In this document: positions 44,550-53,291 of the stretch, piece after piece
Numbering within the stretch: position 1 is the first letter of the stretch
How the letters are laid out: each line of letters opens with the position of its first letter
Source of the DNA: Paraliobacillus zengyii
GTDB lineage: Bacteria; Bacillota; Bacilli; Bacillales; Amphibacillaceae
Length of the DNA stretch: 64,000 bases
Direction: 5' to 3'
Assembly (NCBI RefSeq): GCF_003268595.1
Contig: NZ_CP029797.1
Location: 62,001-126,000, forward strand
Position numbers and translations under genes: made by a program
The notes under the pieces: model-generated
The model's input: only the letters and a program-made list of their open reading frames with translations
What the model was told of the DNA's origin: nothing
The model's database searches: none

Positions 44550-45358
44550 ATAAGCTAATATTAGGTCGTTACTTTCCTGGCGATTCACGGATACATCTTT
44601 TAGATCCACGAGCAAAATTAATTACTGCTATTTATTTTATAGGTATTATATTTATTGCGAATAACTGGCAAACTTATGTATTGTTAGGTCTTTTCACCTT
44701 TATCGTCATGTTTCTTTCGGGAGTGAAAATAAAAACCTATTTACGTGGTGTGCGTCCACTTATCTGGTTAATATTATTTACGGTGTTCCTTCAAGTATTA
44801 TTCACTGGCGGTGGAACGGTTTATATAGATTGGGGTCCCATAACGATTTCAACATTCGGTTTACTAAATGGACTATATATTTTTTGCCGATTTGTAATGA
44901 TTATCTTTATCTCAACCGTTGTAACATTAACAACAAAACCTATCGACTTAACAGATGGTATTAATTCCTTACTGCGTCCGTTACGTTTTTTTAAGCTTCC
45001 TGTTGATGAAATTGCATTGATGCTTTCTATTTCTTTACGTTTTATTCCGAATTTATTAGATGAAACACAAAAAGTGATGGATGCACAACGGGCACGAGGT
45101 ACTACTTTTGGAGAAGGATCACTAGTAGATCAAATGAAAAAACTCATTCCTATCATCATGCCGTTATTTGTTAGTTCTTTAAGAAGAGCGGAAAATATGG
45201 CTGATGTAATGGAGGTGAGAGGGTATCAATCAGACAAGCCTAGATCAAGTTTTCGAAGGCTAGCTTGGCAAAAATCAGATACTATTAGTTTGTTAGTAAT
45301 GGCGATTTTAACGGTAGTACTTGTTGTCTTACGTTCTAACGTAGTTACTTATTTATAA
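44546..45358 (+). CDS. ecfT: ECF transporter transmembrane subunit EcfT
   Basis: EcfT is the membrane scaffold of ECF transporters, linking EcfA1A2 to substrate-binding subunits. The 270 residues have about five to six hydrophobic helices and the coupling-helix motifs with Ala-Arg-Gly: DAQRARGTTFG near residue 178 and MEVRGYQSDKPR near 220. No substrate-binding (S) component lies in the window, so the vitamin is unknown; flavin is suggested by the neighbours and by the flavin transport of FLEET in Listeria. Confidence 0.93.
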   Translation: MNKLILGRYFPGDSRIHLLDPRAKLITAIYFIGIIFIANNWQTYVLLGLFTFIVMFLSGVKIKTYLRGVRPLIWLILFTVFLQVLFTGGGTVYIDWGPITISTFGLLNGLYIFCRFVMIIFISTVVTLTTKPIDLTDGINSLLRPLRFFKLPVDEIALMLSISLRFIPNLLDETQKVMDAQRARGTTFGEGSLVDQMKKLIPIIMPLFVSSLRRAENMADVMEVRGYQSDKPRSSFRRLAWQKSDTISLLVMAILTVVLVVLRSNVVTYL

Positions 45359-45370
45359 ATGAACAGAAAA

Positions 45371-45402
45371 AAACCTTCTTGATATATCAAGAAGGTTTTT
45401 CG
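45371..45402. terminator. Bidirectional terminator, ecfT / tRNA-Met
   Basis: Bases 45371-45398 are a complete 28-bp palindrome (AAACCTTCTTGATA and its inverse) flanked by A and T runs. It ends ecfT on the plus strand and the tRNA on the minus strand. Confidence 0.92.
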
Positions 45403-45403
45403 A

Positions 45404-45477
45404 TAGCGGCGGAGGGGATCGAACCCCCGACCTCACGGGTATGAACCGTACGCTCTCGCCAGCTGAGCTACGCCGCT
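45404..45477 (-). tRNA. tRNA-Met (CAT), elongator type
   Basis: Read on the minus strand the gene folds fully: acceptor AGCGGCG/CGCCGCT, D stem GCTC/GAGC, anticodon stem TACGG/CCGTG with loop TTCATAC, and T arm GGGGG-TTCGATC-CCCTC. Discriminator is A and no CCA is encoded. The A1-T72 pair and the absence of three G-C pairs in the anticodon stem argue against initiator tRNA. The body closely resembles the B. subtilis elongator tRNA-Met as I recall it. An Ile2 (lysidine) tRNA is a less likely alternative. Confidence 0.93.
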
Positions 45478-45502
45478 ACGTTATTTCAAAGGCACAAGTG
45501 AT

Positions 45503-45531
45503 ATCATACAATAGCGCTTAACTTGTGTCAA
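45503..45531 (-). promoter_or_regulatory. tRNA-Met promoter
   Basis: On the minus strand TTGACA (45526-45531), 17 bases and TATGAT (45503-45508) make a near-perfect promoter 26 bases before the tRNA. Confidence 0.85.
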
Positions 45532-45627
45532 TAGCATTTCATTAAAATGTTTCTAATGAATCAAGTAAGACAAAAATTTGCTATAATAGATAAAGGTGTT
45601 TTTTGAATATTAAATATAGTGGGGAAG

Positions 45628-45887
45628 TCCGACGTAACATACTGCTCTGACATATACGTCGCTTTCCGTGGGCACAGGAGTCTCTGTATATTTCCATCGC
45701 TAGAAAGAGGTATCCTCTCGTGAGTTGAAAATCATATTTTATAGAGAAATTAAACTCCATATTTCTATTTTTTGCATAGTTAATTTATTATAGAAAAAAC
45801 TAGTGGATTAATCTAAATCGACGATACTTTAACTGTACTAGCGGAAAGGGAACCCATTTGCTTCCGTAGCGGGTAAGTTACGTCGGA
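45628..45887. repeat. Element with 15-bp terminal inverted repeats and repeat-family remnants
   Basis: TCCGACGTAACATAC (45628-45642) and GTAAGTTACGTCGGA (45873-45887) are inverse complements at 14 of 15 positions. Inside are family fragments: TTTCCGTGGGCAC joined to AGGAGTCTC on one side (minus orientation, interior lost) and GCGGAAAGGGAACCCATTTG near the right. It looks like a decayed miniature element between the tRNA and the phosphatase gene. Confidence 0.68.
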
Positions 45888-45962
45888 GTGTATAGATTTT
45901 CTGTAAAAAGCTAGCTTTGTAAAAACAGCCTAAAGAAAATATTTATAGAGGAGAGAAAATAG

Positions 45963-46535
45963 ATGATTTGTTTAATTCGACATGGGGAAACTGATTGGAA
46001 TTTACAAGGAAGAATACAAGGGGGCACAGATATTGAATTAAATGAAAATGGCGTTAAACAAGCAGAGGCATGTAAAACATATTTTGAAGGTGCAGATTGG
46101 GATTTAATTATTGCTAGTCCTATGAAAAGAGCAAAGCGTACAGCAGAGATTATTAATAAAGCATTAAATGTAGATTTAGTGGAAATGTCCGACTTTAAAG
46201 AGCGAACGTTTGGTGAAGCAGAAGGTCTAACTTTAGCAGAGCGTAACAAACTTTTTCCGGATGGTAACTATCCAGGTCAGGAGTCAAAAGAAGATTTGGA
46301 AAGCAGAGTAATGGCTGGAATAGGCTTGATTAACAAGACTTTTCCTAATAAAAAAGTGTTACTTGTTGCACATGGTGCTGTAATTCATGCGATTTTATCT
46401 GTAACGTCGGGAGAAGAAATAGATTTTACTAATACGAAACTCTTAAATGCATGTTTGAGTAATATAGAATACACGGAAGATAAATGGCACGTACATAATT
46501 ATAATCAAATTGATCATTTAACAGTGGATAAGTAA
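45963..46535 (+). CDS. Histidine phosphatase family protein (PhoE/GpmB-like)
   Basis: The 190-residue protein has the catalytic LIRHGETDWNLQGRIQGGTD with the phosphorylated His of RHG at residues 6-8, and a second His in LLVAHGAVIHAIL near 140. The family includes broad phosphatases such as PhoE and YhfR, and also phosphoglycerate mutase-like or cobalamin phosphatases. The substrate cannot be fixed. GAGGAGAGA precedes the ATG, and a terminator follows. Confidence 0.88.
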   Translation: MICLIRHGETDWNLQGRIQGGTDIELNENGVKQAEACKTYFEGADWDLIIASPMKRAKRTAEIINKALNVDLVEMSDFKERTFGEAEGLTLAERNKLFPDGNYPGQESKEDLESRVMAGIGLINKTFPNKKVLLVAHGAVIHAILSVTSGEEIDFTNTKLLNACLSNIEYTEDKWHVHNYNQIDHLTVDK

Positions 46536-46577
46536 GAAGAAAACGAATCATCTATTGATGGCATACAACAACTTGCA

Positions 46578-46609
46578 AAAACATCTATCGTATCGATAGA
46601 TGTTTTTTG
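46578..46609 (+). terminator. Phosphatase gene terminator
   Basis: AAACATCTATCG and CGATAGATGTTT form a long stem with a three-base loop, followed by T residues. Confidence 0.9.
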
Positions 46610-46644
46610 CTAGTGAACTTTTTTCTTTCGTCGTTTAATGCATT

Positions 46645-46651
46645 TTCGACA
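46645..46651 (-). promoter_or_regulatory. 0A box (Spo0A site) upstream of spoIIE
   Basis: The minus strand reads TGTCGAA, an exact 0A box. Weaker matches are TGTTGAA at 46751-46757 and AGTCGAA at 46781-46787 on the plus strand, the latter about 27 bases before the spoIIE -35. Confidence 0.5.
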
Positions 46652-46813
46652 TATGAGAAGATTGACTTATATGCCTATCAAGACAGGCTATAAGCACTTA
46701 GAAGTGATGTTTTAAGGTGATAGTTAAATAGGGACTAACTTTTCACTTTATGTTGAAACTAGCTTATCTGTACGGAATGAAGTCGAACATTTTCATACGA
46801 GACCCTTGTTGTT

Positions 46814-46846
46814 TTGACAAAAAAATGAAAAGAATTGTGTTTTAAT
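46814..46846 (+). promoter_or_regulatory. spoIIE promoter with 21-bp spacer
   Basis: TTGACA (46814-46819) and TTTAAT (46841-46846) are separated by 21 bases. That long spacing is typical of Spo0A-activated sigma-A promoters such as B. subtilis spoIIE and spoIIG. 0A-like boxes lie upstream. Confidence 0.68.
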
Positions 46847-46875
46847 AAACAGCATACTAAACGAGGAGTGAAAGT

Positions 46876-49323
46876 ATGTTGGATACAATAACAGGAACAA
46901 AAGGATTACCCATCCATACGAATAAAGCGGATCAGTTAAAAAAATGGTGGAAGGAAAAACAACGGAATCTCCTATTTGAACAAGGGGGATTATTATATTT
47001 TGTCGCCTTTTTATTAGGACGAGCAGTTATCTTGGAATCATTGTCGCCATTTGCTCTAGCTTATTTAGCCTCTGTTTGGTTTGTTCGTAAGGAGAAAGTA
47101 AGGCCGTTAATAATAGTAATGATTATCGGTGCTACAACAGTAGGTATTGAGCATGGTTTATTTATAGCTACAGCCTCGTTTGTCTTTGTTTTCTTTGCAG
47201 CGATAGTAAAGCAAGTAAAGAACCAACAAAAGATTATACCATTTCTTGTTTTCTTTGCTAGTTTATTACCACGGGTTACACACTATGCCCTTTTTGATAC
47301 GCTCAATTCTTTTGAATGGACATTAGCGATTGTTGAGGCAGTATTAAGTGCTGTCCTTGTATTGATATTTATGCAGAGTATTCCGCTTTTATCACCAAAA
47401 AGATATAAACCTACACTGAAAAATGAAGAAATTATTTCTTTAATTATCTTACTTGCTTCCGTGTTGACTGGAACGATTGGTTGGGAACTACAAGGCGCCA
47501 ATGTAGAACAGATTGCTTCAAGATACCTTGTCTTATGGTTAGCTTATATTGGTGGTGCCGCGATAGGTTCCACGGTAGGGGTTGTTACGGGTCTTATTCT
47601 AAGTTTGGCAAGTGTTAGTAGCCTTTACCAAATGAGTTTATTAGCTTTCGGGGGACTACTAGGAGGTCTATTGAAGGAAGGAAAGAAGCTAGGGGTTGGT
47701 TTAGGTTTATTTGTCGGAACAGTATTAATCGGAATTTATGGCGGTGGAATTGCGACGCTGTTTCCTTCTTTATTAGAGACGAGTATCGCTATTTTATTAT
47801 TTTTCTGTACACCTGATCAATGGATAAGACAAATGTCTAGATATATACCAGGAACAAATGAACACACGATTGAACAACAGCAATATGTCCAAAAAGTAAG
47901 AGATGTGACTGCCAATCGAATCGAACAGTTCTCTGATGTTTTTGAGGCTTTATCAAAAAGCTTTGAAGGACAACCAGAGAAAGATATAGAAGATGATCAT
48001 GATCAGAAAGAATTGGATTACTACTTAAGTAATGTGACGGAGAAGACTTGCCAAAGTTGTTTTAAGAAGGATTGGTGTTGGGGACAACATTTTGATGAAA
48101 CATATGATTACATGACAGCCTTGAAACAAGACTTGGAAAAAGGACAATCACCAAATAAAATAACGCAATCAAAGTTTTCTAACCATTGTGTGAAATCACA
48201 AAAGGTAGTAGAAGTAATGAAAGAAGAATTGTCTTATTATGAGGCAAATCAAAAATTAAAAAAACAAGTTGGAGAAAGTCGACGTTTTGTAGCAGATCAA
48301 TTACTTGGTGTTGCTGAAGTGATGGGCGATTTTGCAAAAGAAATAGTGAAAGAAAAAGAAAACCATGAACAACAAGAATTAGAGATTATCGCTGCATTAA
48401 AACATTTAGGAGTAGAGATAGATAAATTAGAAATCTATAGTTTAAAAAAAGGTGATATAGATATTGAACTTGATTTCTCTGTTTATCAATATAATGGGGA
48501 GGGCCCAAAACTAATTGCCCCTGTCATTTCTGATATTTTAGAAGAAACAATCGTTATAAAAGAAGAAGAGATTTCCCCTTTACCAAATGGTTACTGCCAT
48601 CTTAGCTTTACATCCGCTAGAAAATATACTACCAATATTGGATTAGCACACGCTGCGATAGGTGGAGGATTTATTTCTGGTGATAGCTATTCAACAATGG
48701 AACTTAGTTCTGGTAAACATGCTTTGGCTATTAGTGATGGAATGGGAAATGGTGTACGTGCGCATGAAGAAAGTACGGAGACATTAAAACTATTAAAACA
48801 GATACTACATTCTGGTATTGATGAACAAGTCGCAATTAAGTCGATAAACTCCATCTTATCGTTACGAACAAATGATGAGATCTACTCGACATTGGATTTA
48901 GCGATGATAGACCTTCATCATGCAGGAGTTCAATTTTTAAAAATTGGTTCTACACCAAGTTTTATTAAGCGAGGAGAACAAGTTCATACGATAGAAGCTA
49001 GTAATTTACCAATTGGTATTATCCAAGACTTCGACGTAGATGTTGTGGATTTTCAATTAAAAGATGAAGACATATTGATTATGACCAGTGATGGGGTATT
49101 TGAGGGGCCAAAGCATATCGAAAACCCAGATATATGGTTAAAACGTAAAATAAAAGAATTGGAGACAAATGATCCACAAGAAATTGCCGACCTATTATTA
49201 GAAGAAGTTGTTCGAACGACGGCAGGGGTGATTGAGGATGATATGACTGTTTTAGTAGCTAAAATAACCAAATTCAACCCTAGGTGGTCAAGTATTCCGG
49301 TTTATCAAAAGCAAGCAAATTAA
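46876..49323 (+). CDS. spoIIE: Stage II sporulation protein E, PP2C phosphatase
   Basis: SpoIIE sits at the polar septum and dephosphorylates SpoIIAA to activate sigma-F in the forespore. The 815-residue protein has about ten N-terminal membrane helices (about 35-310), a central FtsZ-interacting region (about 325-580) and a C-terminal PP2C domain (about 590-805). The metal-site segment ALAISDGMGNGVRAHEES and DILIMTSDGVFEG lie in the PP2C domain. A Cys cluster (CQSCFKKDWC) occurs near residue 400. A GAGGAGTG site precedes the ATG. Length matches the family (about 827). Confidence 0.97.
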   Translation: MLDTITGTKGLPIHTNKADQLKKWWKEKQRNLLFEQGGLLYFVAFLLGRAVILESLSPFALAYLASVWFVRKEKVRPLIIVMIIGATTVGIEHGLFIATASFVFVFFAAIVKQVKNQQKIIPFLVFFASLLPRVTHYALFDTLNSFEWTLAIVEAVLSAVLVLIFMQSIPLLSPKRYKPTLKNEEIISLIILLASVLTGTIGWELQGANVEQIASRYLVLWLAYIGGAAIGSTVGVVTGLILSLASVSSLYQMSLLAFGGLLGGLLKEGKKLGVGLGLFVGTVLIGIYGGGIATLFPSLLETSIAILLFFCTPDQWIRQMSRYIPGTNEHTIEQQQYVQKVRDVTANRIEQFSDVFEALSKSFEGQPEKDIEDDHDQKELDYYLSNVTEKTCQSCFKKDWCWGQHFDETYDYMTALKQDLEKGQSPNKITQSKFSNHCVKSQKVVEVMKEELSYYEANQKLKKQVGESRRFVADQLLGVAEVMGDFAKEIVKEKENHEQQELEIIAALKHLGVEIDKLEIYSLKKGDIDIELDFSVYQYNGEGPKLIAPVISDILEETIVIKEEEISPLPNGYCHLSFTSARKYTTNIGLAHAAIGGGFISGDSYSTMELSSGKHALAISDGMGNGVRAHEESTETLKLLKQILHSGIDEQVAIKSINSILSLRTNDEIYSTLDLAMIDLHHAGVQFLKIGSTPSFIKRGEQVHTIEASNLPIGIIQDFDVDVVDFQLKDEDILIMTSDGVFEGPKHIENPDIWLKRKIKELETNDPQEIADLLLEEVVRTTAGVIEDDMTVLVAKITKFNPRWSSIPVYQKQAN

Positions 49324-49420
49324 CAAGCTTTTTGATAACTTAATAGTATAAAGTCCCTTTAATTTGTCGACAATGATGCTAAGTAAAAGCGATAGAAGAA
49401 AGGCAAAGGAGGAAGATGGG

Positions 49421-50161
49421 ATGAAGAAAGGGACGTTAAAGCAAATATTATTGATCACGGATGGCTGTTCGAATAAAGGCGAAGACCCTTCTATGGTAGC
49501 GGCTTTGATTGCACAACAAGGTATAACCGTCAATGTTATCGGTGTGTTAGAAGATGATCAAAGTGAGAATCCAATGGGGCTAGAAGAGGTGGAAGAGATT
49601 GCGTTAGCAGGAGAAGGTGTTAGTCAGATTGTTTACCAACAAGCACTCTCTCAAACAATTCAAACGGTGACAAAGCAAGCAATGACACAAACATTGCAAG
49701 GTGTTGTAAATCAAGAGTTAAAGCAAATATTAGGACCAAATCAAACCATCGAGTCGCTACCACCGGAACAACGAGGAGAAGTAATGGAAGTTGTAGAGGA
49801 GCTAGGCGAGACGTGTAATATAGAAGTTTTCGTTTTAGTTGATACAAGTGCTAGTATGCAGAATAAACTACCAACTGTTAAAGAAGCATTAATTGATCTA
49901 TCTATTAGTATGAATGCTCGAATCGGAAAAAATAAATTTGCAATTTCATCATTTCCCGGTAAAAGAAAGCCATTAACTAAAATTACAGATTGGTCAAATA
50001 AACTAGATTCTATTTCTTCTGTTTTCCCTAAATTAACAAGTGGGGGTATTACACCTACGGGCCCTGCACTAAAAGAAGCGATGTATCAGTTTGGGAAATC
50101 AAGATTAACAAGGAGTATGAATCAAAACGATGAATCAAACATCGAAGAAACAGGGAATTAA
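49421..50161 (+). CDS. yabS: VWA-domain protein YabS
   Basis: The 246-residue product matches YabS of B. subtilis, a von Willebrand factor A-like protein expressed early in sporulation with YabT. The segment ILLITDGCSNKGEDPSMVA near the start and the MIDAS-like DTSASMQNKLP near residue 145 indicate two half VWA units. The ATG at 49421 follows AAAGGAGG; upstream in-frame codons are rejected. It overlaps yabT by 32 bases. A role with the kinase YabT is inferred from synteny. Confidence 0.9.
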   Translation: MKKGTLKQILLITDGCSNKGEDPSMVAALIAQQGITVNVIGVLEDDQSENPMGLEEVEEIALAGEGVSQIVYQQALSQTIQTVTKQAMTQTLQGVVNQELKQILGPNQTIESLPPEQRGEVMEVVEELGETCNIEVFVLVDTSASMQNKLPTVKEALIDLSISMNARIGKNKFAISSFPGKRKPLTKITDWSNKLDSISSVFPKLTSGGITPTGPALKEAMYQFGKSRLTRSMNQNDESNIEETGN

Positions 50162-51098
50162 TCTAAGGCCAGGAACTGTTATGAGGGGAAAGTGGCACAA
50201 ACAAGTTTATGTTATAAGTAAACAATTGGGGCAGGGTGCTATAGGCTCAGTATATTTGTGCAAAACGAAGGACGGAAAAGAAGGCGCGCTAAAAATAAGT
50301 GATAAGGCGAATTCCATTACGACAGAGGTTAATGTATTGAAGCACCTTTCAAAGGTCCAAGGATCAAACCTTGGGCCTTCTTTATACGATGTGGATGATT
50401 GGACGGACCCAACGGGAATACGTTATACATTCTATGTAATGGAGTATGTAAAAGGTAAAGACTTACCAGCTTTCTTGCGAGAACGAGGAGAAGGCTGGTT
50501 GGGTATCTTGTTTGTACAATTGTTAAAAGACTTGGAACGTCTCCATAAACAAGGGTGGGTATTTGGAGATTTAAAGCTAGATAATGTCATTGTTACCTTT
50601 TCACCACCACGCTTACGCTGGATTGATGTTGGTGGTACGACATTAATTGGTCGATCAATTAAGGAATATACTGAATTCTATGACCGTGGTTATTGGCAGG
50701 TTGGATCTAGGAAAGCTGAGCCAAGCTATGATTTGTTTGCATTAGCAATGATGGCTTTACACTATGCCTATCCAAACCAATTTGATCGTGGACAGTATCC
50801 AATTAAAACATTGCAGGAAAAAATCAGACAATCAAAACAATTATCTCCCTATCAAACATGTTTAGAAAGGGCGCTGAAAGGAGAATACATATCAAGTCTT
50901 GAAATGGAAAAAGATTTAAGCCTGAAATTATTAAAGATAACAAAACCTAAAACTACTAATCATCCAACTTCCATGATGAACCAAAAACAACTTGCATCAA
51001 AAAACCATGTGAATACAGTATGGAGTGCGTGGTTGGAAAGTTTCGCAATTATAATGGTGGCTTTTGTGTTTTTTGTTATCTATTATCTAAGTACGTAA
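50130..51098 (+). CDS. yabT: Hanks-type serine/threonine kinase YabT
   Basis: YabT is a membrane-anchored kinase of sporulating cells that is activated by DNA and phosphorylates RecA in B. subtilis. The 322 residues have a Gly-rich loop LGQGAIGSVYLC (about 29-40), the invariant Lys in GALKIS, the catalytic loop as GDLKLDN in place of the usual HRD form and DVGG in place of DFG. One C-terminal membrane helix lies near 300-319. These substitutions also occur in B. subtilis YabT, so they do not mean inactivation. The start lies inside yabS. Confidence 0.92.
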   Translation: MNQTSKKQGINLRPGTVMRGKWHKQVYVISKQLGQGAIGSVYLCKTKDGKEGALKISDKANSITTEVNVLKHLSKVQGSNLGPSLYDVDDWTDPTGIRYTFYVMEYVKGKDLPAFLRERGEGWLGILFVQLLKDLERLHKQGWVFGDLKLDNVIVTFSPPRLRWIDVGGTTLIGRSIKEYTEFYDRGYWQVGSRKAEPSYDLFALAMMALHYAYPNQFDRGQYPIKTLQEKIRQSKQLSPYQTCLERALKGEYISSLEMEKDLSLKLLKITKPKTTNHPTSMMNQKQLASKNHVNTVWSAWLESFAIIMVAFVFFVIYYLST

Positions 51099-51208
51099 GT
51101 CAGATGGTCATTCTTTTGTAAAACCTAAGCGAAAGACTTCCTATGTGGTAGGGAACATGTTAGGATAGACTTGTTTACCATGCTAATGAAAGAAGTTGAA
51201 TCGGTAAA

Positions 51209-52612
51209 ATGTTTAAACAAGAAGTAGATACCTTTATTAAACGCTATGCATTATTCAAACCACACAGTACGTTGTTGATTGGTGTATCAGGTGGACCAGA
51301 TTCGATGGCTTTACTTCATTACTTAAATGTAATTAAAAAAGCATGGGATTTTCAGTTAATTGTTGTATCAGTAGATCATGGATTGCGTGGAGAAGAATCA
51401 AAAGTAGATGTGGATTATGTTTCGGCCTTTTGTGCGGAAAAAAACATAGCATTTTATCGCACGGCGTTAGATGTCCCGTCATTTAAAAAAGAGCATAAAC
51501 TAGGTACACAAGAAGCAGCTCGTAACATGAGGTATCGTTTTTTTGCTGATCAAATGGATCAACATAAAGCGGATTATTTGGTTTTAGGACATCATGGTGA
51601 TGACCAGATCGAAACAGTTTTGATGCGTCTTACCCGGACGGCTAATCCATCATCCTTAGCTGGAATCCCTGTTAAACGTCCGTTTGCTGACGGCGAGCTT
51701 GTGAGACCATTATTATCCGTGACAAAGGAAGAGATTGAATCGTATTGCCAGGAGAATGGGATTATACCAAGAAGAGACCCCTCAAATGAAGAAGATGTCT
51801 ACACTCGAAATTTTTTCAGAATTCATTTGTTACCTTTATTGAAAAAACAAAATCCTAACTTACATCGTTCTGTCAGAAAATTAAGCGAGTCGATTAGAGC
51901 GGATAATGCGTACATGAACGAACAAGCGGAAAAAGTGATGGATGAAATTGTACAACTATCAAATGAAGAAAAGCAAGTGACATGTTCAATTAAACTTTTA
52001 AAAAAGCATCCGTTTGCTTTACAAAGGCGCATATTTCATCTAATATTAAGTCATCTATATGATGTACTACCGAATGGTTTACATTTTGGTCATGAGGAAC
52101 AGTTTTTTGATCTTATACATAGTGAACGGGCAAATGTAACGATAGATTTGCCGAAAGATTTACAGATAACGAAATCGTATCAAACACTGTATTTTCACTT
52201 TCGAGAAGAAGAGATAGCATGTTTTTCTGCATATTTATCTGTTCCTAGTCAAGTATATCTACCGACAGGAGCAGTGGTTTCAGCCTCTTTTGTAACGGCC
52301 CCCACTGTGCAAGAAGATAAGAATAGACTATTCATTCCGATTAGTGATATAGAGCAAGATGTGCATCTAACCGTTCGATATCGACAAGATGGTGATCGCA
52401 TGTATGTAAAGGGGTTAGATGGTCGAAAAAAGATAAAAGATATCTTCATTGATAAGAAAATCCCTCTACATAAAAGGAATACATGGCCGTTAATAGTTGA
52501 TCAACAAGGAAATGTTCTGTGGGTAATTGGGTTAACAAAAGGTGCGGTCAAAGGATATTCTGGCGGGAGTCAATTTATTCAAATTGAATATAGAAGTAAT
52601 GAAAAAATCTAG
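51209..52612 (+). CDS. tilS: tRNA(Ile)-lysidine synthetase
   Basis: TilS modifies C34 of tRNA-Ile2 (CAT anticodon) to lysidine so that it reads AUA. The PP-loop SGGPDS is at residues 27-32, followed by [12 protein letters not shown] and [16 protein letters not shown]. Downstream are the substrate-binding and C-terminal domains ([30 protein letters not shown] in part: [12 protein letters not shown]). The 467 residues match the family. hpt starts 11 bases after its stop. Confidence 0.95.
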   Translation: MFKQEVDTFIKRYALFKPHSTLLIGVSGGPDSMALLHYLNVIKKAWDFQLIVVSVDHGLRGEESKVDVDYVSAFCAEKNIAFYRTALDVPSFKKEHKLGTQEAARNMRYRFFADQMDQHKADYLVLGHHGDDQIETVLMRLTRTANPSSLAGIPVKRPFADGELVRPLLSVTKEEIESYCQENGIIPRRDPSNEEDVYTRNFFRIHLLPLLKKQNPNLHRSVRKLSESIRADNAYMNEQAEKVMDEIVQLSNEEKQVTCSIKLLKKHPFALQRRIFHLILSHLYDVLPNGLHFGHEEQFFDLIHSERANVTIDLPKDLQITKSYQTLYFHFREEEIACFSAYLSVPSQVYLPTGAVVSASFVTAPTVQEDKNRLFIPISDIEQDVHLTVRYRQDGDRMYVKGLDGRKKIKDIFIDKKIPLHKRNTWPLIVDQQGNVLWVIGLTKGAVKGYSGGSQFIQIEYRSNEKI

Positions 52613-52622
52613 GAGGATCGGG

Positions 52623-53165
52623 ATGCACAAAGACATCGAAAAAATATTAGTATCACAGCAAGAAATTGAGGAAAAATGTAAAGAGCTTGGCGCGCAATTA
52701 TCTGAAGAATATAAAGATCGATTTCCACTAGCGATTGGGGTATTAAAAGGTGCTTTACCATTTATGTCGGATGTTCTTCGCTCTATGGATACATATTTAG
52801 AAATGGATTTTATGGATGTTTCCAGCTATGGTGGAGAAATGCGTTCTTCAGGTGAAGTGAAAATTGTAAAAGATTTAAACACAAAAGTTGAAGGTAGAGA
52901 TTTGCTTATAATTGAAGATATTATTGATAGTGGACTTACATTAAGCTATTTGGTTGATTTATTTAAATATCGTAAAGCAAATTCAATTAAGATTGTTACG
53001 ATGCTAGATAAACCTGCAGGCCGTACTGTTGACATTGTTGCTGATGTGGTTGGTTTTAAAGTGCCAAATGAATTTGTTGTTGGATATGGATTAGATTATC
53101 AAGAAAAGTATCGTAATTTACCTTATATCGGTGTTTTAAAGCCGCACATATATGGTGGAGAATAA
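52623..53165 (+). CDS. hpt: Hypoxanthine-guanine phosphoribosyltransferase
   Basis: Hpt salvages hypoxanthine and guanine with PRPP. The PRPP loop is [17 protein letters not shown], and [20 protein letters not shown] (20 residues) is the flexible catalytic segment. The ATG at 52623 is placed by AGGAGG just before it. The longer reading from 52542 lies within tilS. The 180 residues match the family. The tilS-hpt-ftsH order is standard in Bacilli. Confidence 0.96.
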   Translation: MHKDIEKILVSQQEIEEKCKELGAQLSEEYKDRFPLAIGVLKGALPFMSDVLRSMDTYLEMDFMDVSSYGGEMRSSGEVKIVKDLNTKVEGRDLLIIEDIIDSGLTLSYLVDLFKYRKANSIKIVTMLDKPAGRTVDIVADVVGFKVPNEFVVGYGLDYQEKYRNLPYIGVLKPHIYGGE

Positions 53166-53207
53166 GAAGAGTATGTAACATGACAGATCAAATAGTAGCA
53201 TATCTTT

Positions 53208-53245
53208 AAAAAAGGAAATGCAATTAGTTGTAATCGTCCTTTTTT
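53208..53245 (+). terminator. hpt terminator
   Basis: AAAAAAGGA pairs with TCCTTTTTT around a 20-base loop that can fold further. ftsH is therefore likely transcribed from its own promoter in the 46 bases that follow or by readthrough. Confidence 0.65.
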
Positions 53246-53291
53246 ATATGATACTATTTACTATAGTTTTCTCACTTGGAGGAGGTAGGCA

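Noticed and set aside
45404-45477. Initiator tRNA-fMet
   Set aside because: The acceptor starts with a paired A1-T72 and the anticodon stem lacks the three G-C pairs of initiators.
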